A DNA stretch of 64,000 bases from Pseudomonas sp. Bout1 (GTDB lineage Bacteria; Pseudomonadota; Gammaproteobacteria; Pseudomonadales; Pseudomonadaceae). Positions within the stretch are counted from its first letter, which is position 1; the number at the start of each line of letters is the position of its first letter. Made by a program: the position numbers and the translations under genes. This document shows, in pieces, positions 48,002 through 55,821 of the stretch. Where the stretch lies: the NCBI RefSeq assembly GCF_034314165.1, contig NZ_JAVIWK010000001.1, positions 2,495,001 to 2,559,000 of the forward strand. The letters run 5' to 3'. The notes beneath the pieces were generated by a model. It made no database searches. It was not told where the DNA came from and was given only the letters and a program-made list of their open reading frames with translations.

Positions 48002-48269
48002 TATTAATTTTAGCGCGACGAGTTGCCGCACATGATCCGTTTTGTCATTCATTCCTGGCTTAAGAGGTGTCACGCCGTGTCGTGCTGGCGAGACGGGCTG
48101 GTCGTTCGTTCTAGGCCAGGGTCAAAACTTCGCAGAGCGATATGACTGCCGTCGGCGGAGTCGGAACGCGTTATTTGCTGGTAAGGAGCGTAGGCGCCAA
48201 GTAGGGCCTACAACAATGCGCATTTTGTTTTTAAGCTCGCGCTGTTTTGTTTCTAATCCACTGGATCTA
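48002..48269. other. Gap without recognised gene
   Basis: Between the frmR operators and the second IS5 end. No frame has family features and no repeat stands out. The right edge TCTAG is the IS5 target. Confidence 0.4.
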
Positions 48270-48643
48270 GGGAAACTCTGAAAAAGACTTCCCGATCTGG
48301 TGAAATACCCACCACGCACAAACGGAACAGTTGAGCCCCGATGAAACAGATGTCCTTCGCCGACGCCGAATATGCCGGCAAACGTAAGCAGACCCGCCGC
48401 GAACGCTTCTTAATCGAGATGGATCAAGTGGTGGCCTGGAAGGGCTTGGTTAATTTGATCGAGCCGCATTATCCAAAGGGCGAAGGGGGCCGTCCGGCGT
48501 ATCCATTGATGGCCATGTTGCGGGTTCATTTGATGCAAAACTGGTTCGGCTACAGTGATCCGGCGATGGAAGAAGCGCTCTATGAGACTACAATTTTGCG
48601 CCAGTTTTCGGGGCTGCACCTGGATCGGATCCCCGATGAAACC
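48270..48643 (+). mobile_element. IS5-family element, truncated second copy
   Basis: Same left end (GGGAAACTCTGAAAAAGACT) and transposase start as the copy at 43298, with at least two base differences (e.g. TCT/TCC in codon Ser5). Identity ends at 48643 (GATGAAACC), after residue ~101 of the transposase, where RIT recombinase DNA begins. The right end is missing. Confidence 0.9.
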
Positions 48644-49328
48644 TTCATCAGGCATTCCGCTACCAATCAACACACCACGCTGCCCCCCAACCTTCCGACC
48701 TTATGTATATACCGATAGCGACATAGCTCGACTGATCAATGCCGTTGATGGCTTACATTCAACATTAATCGAACCACGTACCCTTCGAACGCTAGTGCTG
48801 CTTTTATACGGAACGGGCCTACGACTGAGCGAAGCGCTGCACTTGTGTTTTGCCGACGTCGACCTTGAGCAGAGTCTGTTAACGATCCGCGACACGAAGT
48901 TCTACAAGACGCGGTGGGTTCCGACTGGAACGCATTTAACCCAGATCCTGCACGATTACATCAAGACCGTCCACACATCGCCCGGCACCGCATTGGACGC
49001 TCCACTGCTCGTTCGCCGTGATGGTGGTCAACTCAGTGCGAGTGGCGTTCGGCGGGCGTTTGCACGTCTTCGATCAAAGGCAAACGTCCGGCGCACCGAT
49101 GGTGCCCCCTACCAGCCACGGTTACACGACATGCGAGCCACCTTCGCTGTCCATCGGCTGACCACCTGGTACCAGCAGGGTGCCGATGTCCAAAGGCTCC
49201 TACCCATGCTGTCGACCTACCTGGGACACGCAAGCATCGCTGCGACCCAGGTTTATTTGCCGATGACACCGGAGCTGCTGATTGAGGCTTCGATTCGCTT
49301 TGAGCGATACGCAATGCTGGAGAAATAA
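48644..49328 (+). pseudogene. RIT-type tyrosine recombinase (second of trio), N-terminally truncated
   Basis: Catalytic domain from FRPYVYTDSDIARLINAV onward: Arg in YGTGLRLSEALHL, RDTKFYKTRWVP, His-x-x-Arg region RLHDMRATFAVHRL, GHASIAATQVYL with the nucleophile Tyr. The N-terminal DNA-binding half is absent; the frame runs back into IS5 DNA out of phase. It ends 2 bp before the third recombinase, the tight spacing of recombinase-in-trio elements. Confidence 0.8.
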
Positions 49329-49330
49329 AC

Positions 49331-50321
49331 ATGAACAATTCGAATCTGTTGGCCCCATGGGTTAAGCGCTTTCTTGCAGAGTATCTGGTCACTGTAAAAA
49401 ACCTGGCACGCAGTACACAGCTCAGCTATCGCGACACGTTAGGTAGATTAATCCGCCATGCTGCGAACGAACTGGGTAAGCGTCCAGATCTGCTCAATGT
49501 TGATGATATCAGCCGGGAGTTGATAAACCGGTTTCTGCCGTCGCTGACAACCAGCAAGCTTGTGGGCGCGAGAACCGTCAATCAACGGCTCGCAGCCGTG
49601 CATTCCTTTGCGCGTTTCGTCGGCGAGTATGGGCCGGAACACCTGCAATGGTCTGGCTGTGTTCTGTCGATACCGTTCCGGAAGTTTGCTCGCCCGCAGA
49701 TCCCCTATCTCGAGAAACCAGAAATGGACGCGCTCCTGGCAGCAGCGAATTTGCAGACGGCGCAGGGAGTGCGTGATCACGCGTTGCTGCTGTTCCTGTA
49801 CAACACAGGTGCCCGCGCAACTCAAGGTCGAGGACTTGCAACTGCAACCGCAGGGCGTCGCCGGCAATGCATTCGTCAGATTGCTAGGTAAAGGAAACAG
49901 GGTGCGACTGTGCCCCCTATGGCCACAAACAGCCAGCGAGCTTTCTGCACTGGTCGGGGGGCGCTCAGTTGGGCAGCAGGTCTTCATCAATCGATGCGGT
50001 ATGCCAATAACCCGATTCGGCGTTCACGCGCTGGTCGAGCGCTACGCGAAACGTATAGAGAACCAATTCCCTGCGCTTAAGACAAAGCGTGTCAGCCCGC
50101 ACTCCGTTCGACACACGACAGCAACCTATTTGTTACGAGCGGGCGTCGACATCAATACCATTCGAGCATGGCTCGGTCACGTTTCGCTGAACACCACGAA
50201 CGTTTACGCGCAAATCGATATGGAGATGAAGTCACGTGCGCTGGCGCAACTGGAACCTTTGCACAAAACTCCGCGACCGCGAATCGACTCGGAACTGATG
50301 GAATTTCTGCGCTCACTATAG
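49331..50321 (+). pseudogene. RIT-type tyrosine recombinase (third of trio), frameshifted
   Basis: N-terminal SAM-like domain (MNNSNLLAPWVKRFLAEYLV...) and first catalytic region LFLYNTGARA, then the frame is lost near 49815-49830. Homology resumes in another frame as QLKVEDLQLQPQGV through [33 protein letters not shown]. Family members have ~6 residues between GARA and QLKVEDL that are missing, so a short deletion caused the shift. Otherwise complete. Confidence 0.82.
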
Positions 50322-50408
50322 CCGGGTTTCTGTGGTCTTCAGACGGCGCCAGGTCAAGCGCTCTGCCACTCAGCAGAGCAAAGGCCACAGAAATCGCTTG
50401 GCCACACA

Positions 50409-51414
50409 AAATGTGCACCCGTACCTTTTTCCATTCGGCATAGACGTACGGATGTTCCGGCAGCGGTTGCAGCGCCGGTTGGTCGATGGTTTCGAAGGCT
50501 GAGCGGCGTGAGCCGGGCAGCTTTTTGAAGGGCCTGTGGTTAAGACGTTCGAGCAGCACGCCGATGGCCGTATTGAGCTCGCCCAGCGAGAAGAACTGGC
50601 GGTTGCGCAGGCCCGCGAGGATCCAGCGCTCGACCACCTGCACACCAACTTCGACCTTGGCTTTGTCCTTGGGTTTACGCGAGCGCGCGGGCAACACGGC
50701 AACGCCGTAATGCTCGGCCAGGTCGCGGTAACTGGGGTTGATATCCGGCTCGTAACGATGCGCTTTGGCGACGCCGCTACGAAGATTGTCCGGCACCAGG
50801 ATTTGCGCAGTGCCGCCGAGAAAAGCGAAGCAGCGGGCGTGCGAGCCCAACCAGTCGGGCAACGTCTGAGACCAGGTGGCCTCGGCGAAGGTGTAGCTGG
50901 ACGCGCCCAGCACGGCGACGAAGATCTGCGCCTGGCGGATCTCGCCGGTCTGCCGGTCGATGACTGGCACCGTTTGGCCGGCATAGTCGACGAAGAGTTT
51001 TTCGCCGGCTCGATGTTCCTGACGCATGACCACATCGACCTTGGCGGCCCAGAGCCGGTAGTGCTAGCAGTACCAGCTGTATTGAAAGCCCTGCGGGTGA
51101 CTGAGCCGATATTCCTGCCAGAGCAAGGCCAGCGTCACGCCGGGGCGGCGTAACTCAGCATGCGCCCAAGCCCAATCAGGCATCGGCCTTTGATCGCTGG
51201 GAGCTGTGGGTGCTGGCGAGAACAGGCATCGCTCCAGCTCGGCGTCCGACAATGATGTCGGCCAAGTCAGCCCGCAAGCGCTGAAGCGGTGTAGGTAATT
51301 GCCGGCACTGCCGCTGCTGATGCGCAGACTGGCGGCGATCTTGCGCACGGACAGGCCGGCGTCGAACTTTAGGCGCATTACCTCTCGGATTTTACGCATG
51401 GATAAACGCTCCAC
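50409..51414 (-). pseudogene. istA: IS21-family transposase IstA, interrupted
   Basis: N-terminal helix-turn-helix SVRKIAASLRISSGSAGNYL, then DDE core: [40 protein letters not shown] at 51064-51066 replaces Glu in WYCEHYR. The C-terminus is lost after EWKKVRVH, where RIT-associated DNA begins (~50408). istB is absent. The transposase cannot work. Confidence 0.88.
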
Positions 51415-51508
51415 GACGACCTCTTCGCTTCGATAAAAGAGGCCGGTGGTAGTGAATAGTCCTGCGTTGCTGCCTGCCTGAGCGTGGGTCGGATCAGCGA
51501 AAAATCAC

Positions 51509-51623
51509 TGTCCAAGTGCTCGTGGAATCAGTGTCCAAGTGGCCGTGGAATGAGTGTCCAAGTCAGCGTGGAATCGCTGTCCAAGTGTTCGTGGAATGAG
51601 TGTCCAGGTGCGCGTGGAATCCC
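51509..51623 (+). repeat. Five 23-bp iterons at the IS21 end
   Basis: Starts at 51509, 51532, 51555, 51578 and 51601: exactly 23 bp apart. Consensus TGTCCAAGTGNNCGTGGAAT plus three variable bases. They lie just upstream of istA. IS21 elements carry multiple terminal repeats that bind the transposase, so this is the likely role. Confidence 0.8.
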
Positions 51624-51624
51624 C

Positions 51625-51960
51625 AATCCCTACTCGGAGTCGCTGTTTAGAACACTGAAATACTGCCCGCAATGGCCGCAGAATGGTTTTGCCAGTTTGG
51701 ACGCCGCACGAGCGTGGGTGAGGGACTTCATGCGTTGGTACAACAACGAGCACCGGCATAGCCGTATCCGGTTCGTCACACCGCCTGAGCGGCATCGAGG
51801 ACTGGACCATCAGGTCTTGGCCCGGCGACATAAGCTGTACGAAGGAGCTAAAGAGAAAAAGCCGGAACGGTGGTCGGGTCAAACGCGTAACTGGGAGCCG
51901 ATCGGCATCGTGCTGTTGAACCCGGATCGAGAGCAACAGGTCGAGAAAAGAGCGGCATAG
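51625..51960 (+). pseudogene. IS3-family OrfB, C-terminal fragment
   Basis: NPYSESLFRTLKYCPQWPQN through WVRDFMRWYNNEHRHSRIRF to the end: the last third of an IS3-family DDE transposase, including the Glu of the catalytic triad (SESLFRTLK). The frame upstream is non-homologous IS21 end DNA. So the IS21 element has replaced its 5' part. It is a different subgroup from the element at 19792. Confidence 0.85.
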
Positions 51961-52006
51961 TTAGACGGTTGAAGCGACAACTACCTTGAAAAACGCCGCT
52001 GCTGAC

Positions 52007-52063
52007 CCGGACGTAACCGATGCGTTTTCCTTGCAAGTTGACTCCAAGGGTAGAATTTGTCAT
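52007..52063 (-). pseudogene. Tn3-type resolvase, N-terminal fragment
   Basis: MTNSTLGVNLQGKRIGYVRV then SS: the start of a resolvase including the catalytic-Ser motif YVRVSS. The IS3 end (GGCGTTTTTCAAGGTAGTTG on the same strand) follows at once. So the IS3 element inserted into this resolvase gene. Confidence 0.75.
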
Positions 52064-52173
52064 TTTCAGGAGACGGCTGCACAGAATGTCAGAAGCCGAA
52101 TGCACTGCAGCAGCGGAGAGGTGAATCCATAAGGCAACAACGGGAGGCTGCCGGAAAAAAGCAGCCGCTCAAT

Positions 52174-52199
52174 GGTGTCTATTAAACCAGGGGCGATTC
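52174..52199 (+). repeat. Solo IS3-family right end
   Basis: GTGTCTATTAAACCAGGGGC then GATTCA, 21-22 of 26 bases identical to the right end of the element at 19792-21022. No transposase is attached. It terminates the CoiA-like gene fragment on its right. Confidence 0.75.
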
Positions 52200-52338
52200 A
52201 GTCCAAACGTTTATGAGCCCAATGCCAGACGACATGGTTCCCGCATTTAGCGACGGTCTGGGAACCACAAAAACTGCAAACACCACGTGCTTTTGGAATG
52301 GCCTCTACACGAGCGCCTTCAAGCAATGAGTATTTCAT
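52200..52338 (-). pseudogene. Zinc-ribbon CoiA-like protein, N-terminal fragment
   Basis: MKYSLLEGARVEAIPKARGV then CSFCGSQTVAKCGNHVVWHWAH: a CxxC zinc ribbon and HWAH as in competence-protein-CoiA-like nuclease family starts. RBS aaggaag. The gene is cut by the IS3 end. The same frame is open upstream to beyond 52596 (ERLLIEERAEALSAAGYPLP), which might be an additional coding segment. Confidence 0.6.
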
Positions 52339-52618
52339 TTTCTTCCTTGATGATAGAAATGAGGGGCGGTAGCTCTTAACTTCCTGGTTGTCAGTACCTT
52401 GTGACCCACAGGACGAAAGACAAATATCTGAACACGAAAGTCGTCGTGCCGCTCTGGCTTCTTTCAACAATTGCTCAGCGTACATAGCCGGGTCATCAGT
52501 TGGCAGCGGGTAGCCGGCAGCGGATAGAGCTTCGGCGCGTTCTTCAATGAGTAGGCGCTCGGGATCGCGATTCGTCGTCAGCCCCGGTTTGAGCATTAAT
52601 TCGCGGGAGGAGTGAGCC
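52339..52618. other. Upstream region, possible coding remnant on minus strand
   Basis: The minus strand shows protein-like text DPERLLIEERAEALSAAGYP then LPTDDPAMYAEQLLKEARAA, in frame with the CoiA-like fragment. It may be a small unknown protein. The + strand end of this gap holds the strong RBS (ggaggag) of the next gene. Confidence 0.35.
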
Positions 52619-53101
52619 ATGGCCAGGTTTATGTTGAACGGCAAGCCAACAGTTGCCGACGTGGACACAGACATGTCTCTTCTGTGGGTTATCCGTGACG
52701 AATTGAACATGACCGGCACCAAGTTCGGTTGCGGTATTGGTGCCTGCGGTGCTTGCACCGTACACGTTGGTGGCCGAGCCACCCGTTCCTGTATCACGCC
52801 TGTCTCCGCCGTGGTGGGTGCCAGTGTCAGCACCATCGAAGGCTTGTCCGAGAAAGGCAATCATCCGTTGCAGGTGGCCTGGCATAAATTGCAGGTACCA
52901 CAGTGTGGCTACTGCCAGCCTGGTCAGATCATGCAGGCCGCCGCGCTGCTGAGCGACTTTCCCGATCCGACCGATGCAGATATCGATGCGGTGATGAGTG
53001 GCAACGTCTGCCGCTGCATGACTTACGTACGCATCCGCAAAGCGATTCATGAAGCGGCTGCTGCAATGAGGCAGGAGGTTAACGATGAGCGCGCTGTTTA
53101 A
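52619..53101 (+). CDS. Molybdenum hydroxylase 2Fe-2S subunit (IorA-like), second copy
   Basis: 160 residues, complete: [20 protein letters not shown] with RSCITP, and [14 protein letters not shown] with [15 protein letters not shown] supply both [2Fe-2S] clusters. RBS ggaggag. It overlaps its truncated molybdopterin-subunit partner by 17 bp. Without a complete partner it is probably not functional unless it pairs with another large subunit. Confidence 0.9.
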   Translation: MARFMLNGKPTVADVDTDMSLLWVIRDELNMTGTKFGCGIGACGACTVHVGGRATRSCITPVSAVVGASVSTIEGLSEKGNHPLQVAWHKLQVPQCGYCQPGQIMQAAALLSDFPDPTDADIDAVMSGNVCRCMTYVRIRKAIHEAAAAMRQEVNDERAV

Positions 53102-53822
53102 TACGGGCGGACCAACAGGCATGACTCGCCGTGGCTTTCTGGTTGCCATGACCCTGGCGGGGCTCAGCTTTGGCTTTCCACGCGGCGTGTTAGCGGCCAT
53201 GGATCCTGCGACGACCGATGACGCGGCGCTACCCAGTGAAGGCGCAATCTACGAACCTTCGGTGTGGTACTCCATCGACAACGCCGGCAAGGTCAAGGTC
53301 AACATCATTCGGGTCGAAATGGGCCAGCACGTGGGTACTTCCATCGCCCGAATCCTTGCGGACGAATTGGAGGTGTCTTGGGAAAATGTGGAAATCGTCC
53401 ATGTGGACAGTGCCAGGAAATGGGGCCTGATGGTGACCGGCGGCAGTTGGTCGGTGTCCCAGAGCTGGCCGGTTTACCGTCAGGCCGGTGCTGCCGGACG
53501 GGTGGCATTGATTGAAGCTGCTGCCAAAAAATGGGGCGTTTCGCCCGATTCCTGTGTGGCCCGCGGCGGTAGGGTGGTTTGCGGAAAACAGGAAATTTCC
53601 TACGCCGAACTGGTCACCTTGGGCGTGACCCGTGAGTTCAGCGAAGCGGAGCTGAAAGCGCTGCCACTGAAGGCCGATGCCGACCTGAGGCTGGTGGGTA
53701 AACCGGTCACTTCGCTGGACATTGCCAACAAAACCACGGGTGACGCCGTCTTCGGTATCGACGCCAGAGTTGAGGGCATGGTGTATGCCAGCCCGTTGCT
53801 GCCACCGACCCGATATGGTGTT
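53085..53822 (+). pseudogene. Molybdenum hydroxylase molybdopterin subunit (IorB-like), 3'-truncated
   Basis: N-terminal ~246 residues only. Tat-type signal (MTRRGFLVAMTLAGLSFGFP), then RVEMGQHVGTSIARILADEL and TGGSWSVSQSWPVYRQAG through LLPPTRYG. About 480 residues are missing. Homology ends at 53822 at the left repeat of a MITE-like element; the frame then runs 14 codons to a stop at 53864. It is closer to the fragment at 37260 than to the intact subunit at 25895. Confidence 0.88.
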
Positions 53823-53965
53823 GGCGCTGACGCCGAATTGACCCAGTTGCCGAGATGTCACTGACCTAGGCTGATTCCTCGAAAAACATTGGTTGTGCAG
53901 AGTTTGTGCCGATTTAGAGGTGGGGCAGTCTTACGTCGGCACGTGGGTCAATTCGGCATCGGCCT
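53823..53965. mobile_element. MITE-like element with ~40-bp inverted repeats
   Basis: GCCGAATTGACCCA (53832-53845) is mirrored exactly by TGGGTCAATTCGGC (53944-53957). The match extends imperfectly outward and inward (TGCCGA, ACTG). The ~98 bp between the exact arms does not code. It may be a MITE or the fused ends of a deleted IS. It marks the end of the IorB-like homology. Confidence 0.6.
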
Positions 53966-54131
53966 CAAGAGTCTCATCACTTCTGCGATTTCCTTGGTGC
54001 CGTGCATCACCCGTTGTCGTCAGGAGTCGAGATTTTTGTCGAAGGCTCGGACGCGTCAATGGCGCAATAGGCGCTCTTAAAGTAAGAAGTTTAAGTTGAG
54101 CCGGCTTCCGGCCAACTATAAGGACATTGCT

Positions 54132-54982
54132 ATGACCAGCATCTTGCAACAGCGCACTGTCGCCACTATCGAAAGCCCCTTCCGTTAGGCGTGGCTTGGA
54201 CGATACTCATCGGGTGCGTCCCCTAATCACTCCGGGCGACTGGGTGGCGTCGGATCCGTTCCTGCTCATGATGGAGGACTGGTTTCCAGTCGGTGTGTTC
54301 GATCGTCATCCGCATCGGGGGATTGAGACTGTTACCTATGTCTTGGAAGGGGGTATCGAGCATTACGACAACCACGGTAACCAGGGGACTGCAGGGCCGG
54401 GTGATGTGATGTGGCTGACTACTGGCCGGGGGGTCATCCATAACGAGCAACAGCAGGGGGTAAAGAGGTTCATCTGCTACAGCTTTGGGTGAACTTGCCT
54501 ATGACTGACAAGCTCGTTCAGGCGCACTACCAACACGTCCTGGCGGGGGAAGCGCCTGTGCGAAAGGCAGATGGCGCAGAGGTGAGCGTGTTTTCCGGTT
54601 CTTCTGGAGAGGTAACCTCGCCGGTGAAAAACTATGCGCCCGTAACTATGGTGGAACTGCGTTTACAGCCTGGCGCTCGGATCGATCAGGAACTTCCTGC
54701 TGCATACAACGGTTTTATCGTCGTCCTCGAAGGCAGTGTGGCGGTAGGCCCGGCCTCTGAGCTAATAGGTGCAGGCCAAGTGGCGTGGCTCACTAGGTGC
54801 GACGCCCCAAGTACTGTTTCGTTGGTGGGCGGCGAGGAGAGCGGAGGGCGTGCCATTTTGTTCGCAGGTCTGCCCCTTGGTGAGCCGGGGGCGCCCGTGG
54901 CCCGTTTGTTATGAATACTGAGGAGGAGCTGGACGCCGCGTTTGCGGAGTTCCGCGCGCTTGGCGAGAGCTTTGGACTTTAG
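54132..54982 (+). pseudogene. Pirin-family protein, multiply frameshifted
   Basis: Starts MTSILQQRTVATIESPFR with RBS aaggac. TAG at 54186 follows at once. Homology resumes in another frame as HRVRPLITPGDWVASDPFLL through HPHRGIETVTYVLEGGIEHY (pirin metal-binding His residues) and GRGVIHNEQQ. It shifts again near 54452-54465 to VHLLQLWVNLPMTDKLVQ, and again near 54900 to GPFVMNTEEELDAAFAEFRA. At least four lesions. Pirins are cupin proteins, some with quercetinase activity. Confidence 0.85.
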
Positions 54983-55181
54983 TCTTGATCGCGGATTGTG
55001 AGTCGGCGGTGGGTTGTACAAGCATCTATGTGAGGAGGCTCGGTGCTTCTTTAAATCGCATGGGTTGGCCACCTGCCGGTGGACAGACTTCAGTTTCAGT
55101 TAAGGGGCTTGTTGTCATTGAGGTCGTACAGTTGTCTCGATAACACTTGCACCTGCTCCATTGCAGGTGCATCGCGCTGGT
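54983..55181. other. Gap without recognised gene
   Basis: Short stretch between the pirin remnant and the Lrp-type gene; nothing supported. GCACTTGCACCTGCTCCATTGCAGGTGCATC-like dyad near 55145-55171 (CACCTGC / GCAGGTG) could be a terminator for the minus-strand regulator, but lacks a T-run on the minus strand. Confidence 0.35.
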
Positions 55182-55703
55182 TTATTTATGACGATGTTTG
55201 CTGGCACCAGTTCTTGGTGGCTCGCCGCGAGAAAGCGGCAGCGCAGTCTTGTACTTGACCTGTTTGAGGGCAAAGCTCGAACGAATGTTCGCAACCCCTG
55301 GGATTTTCGACAACTGATTGACGATGAATCGTTCCATCGCTTGGACATCGGGAACTACGACCCGGATCAGGTAATCAGCGTCTCCGGTCATGAGATAACA
55401 CTCCATGACTTCTGGGTAGTCTTGTACCGCTTCTTCGAATGTCTCTAATGCATGCTCTATCTGGCGCTCAAGCGTGATCTGTATAAACACGCTTACGCTC
55501 AGACCGAGTTCATATGGATCAAGCAGGGTTACGTAGCGACTGATTAACCCCGATTCTTCTAATGCTCTCACTCTTGTCAGGCAGGGAGAGGGTGACAGAT
55601 GGACACGAGATGCGAGCTCAACATTAGTGAGTCGAGCATTAATTTGAAGCTCTTCCAGGATGCGCAGATCTATTGGGTCTAGCTGAGTTTGCGGCATATT
55701 CAT
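55182..55703 (-). CDS. Lrp/AsnC-family regulator of the adjacent dehydrogenase complex (MdeR-like)
   Basis: 173 residues from ATG 55703 (a TTG one codon earlier is also in frame). N-terminal helix-turn-helix [20 protein letters not shown] followed by [18 protein letters not shown], and a C-terminal RAM domain ([20 protein letters not shown]). Divergent from the E1 gene, as in the P. putida mdeR-mdeA-mdeB locus, where an Lrp-type activator controls methionine gamma-lyase and an E1-like gene. No mdeA is visible here. The effector is probably an amino acid. Confidence 0.85.
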   Translation of the reverse strand: MNMPQTQLDPIDLRILEELQINARLTNVELASRVHLSPSPCLTRVRALEESGLISRYVTLLDPYELGLSVSVFIQITLERQIEHALETFEEAVQDYPEVMECYLMTGDADYLIRVVVPDVQAMERFIVNQLSKIPGVANIRSSFALKQVKYKTALPLSRGEPPRTGASKHRHK

Positions 55704-55722
55704 CAAGGTATTGGTTGTTTTA

Positions 55723-55737
55723 AGGCATGGTATGCCT
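55723..55737. promoter_or_regulatory. Palindrome in the Lrp/E1 divergent promoter
   Basis: AGGCAT-GGT-ATGCCT, perfect 6-3-6 dyad, extended by flanking TTTA/TAAA. It lies 20 bp before the regulator and 85 bp before the E1 gene. The only clear dyad in this promoter region, so it is the best candidate Lrp-type operator. Confidence 0.5.
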
Positions 55738-55821
55738 AAATTTTGTAAAAGTGAAGCTTAGTACGGAAGCACGTTCTGTCGATTCATCGCTAAGCTAATG
55801 ACAATAAGAGAGGAGGCAGAT

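Noticed and set aside
51509..51623. CRISPR array or plasmid iteron origin
   Set aside because: Repeats are contiguous with no spacers, there are no cas genes, and they abut istA. No replication gene is present.
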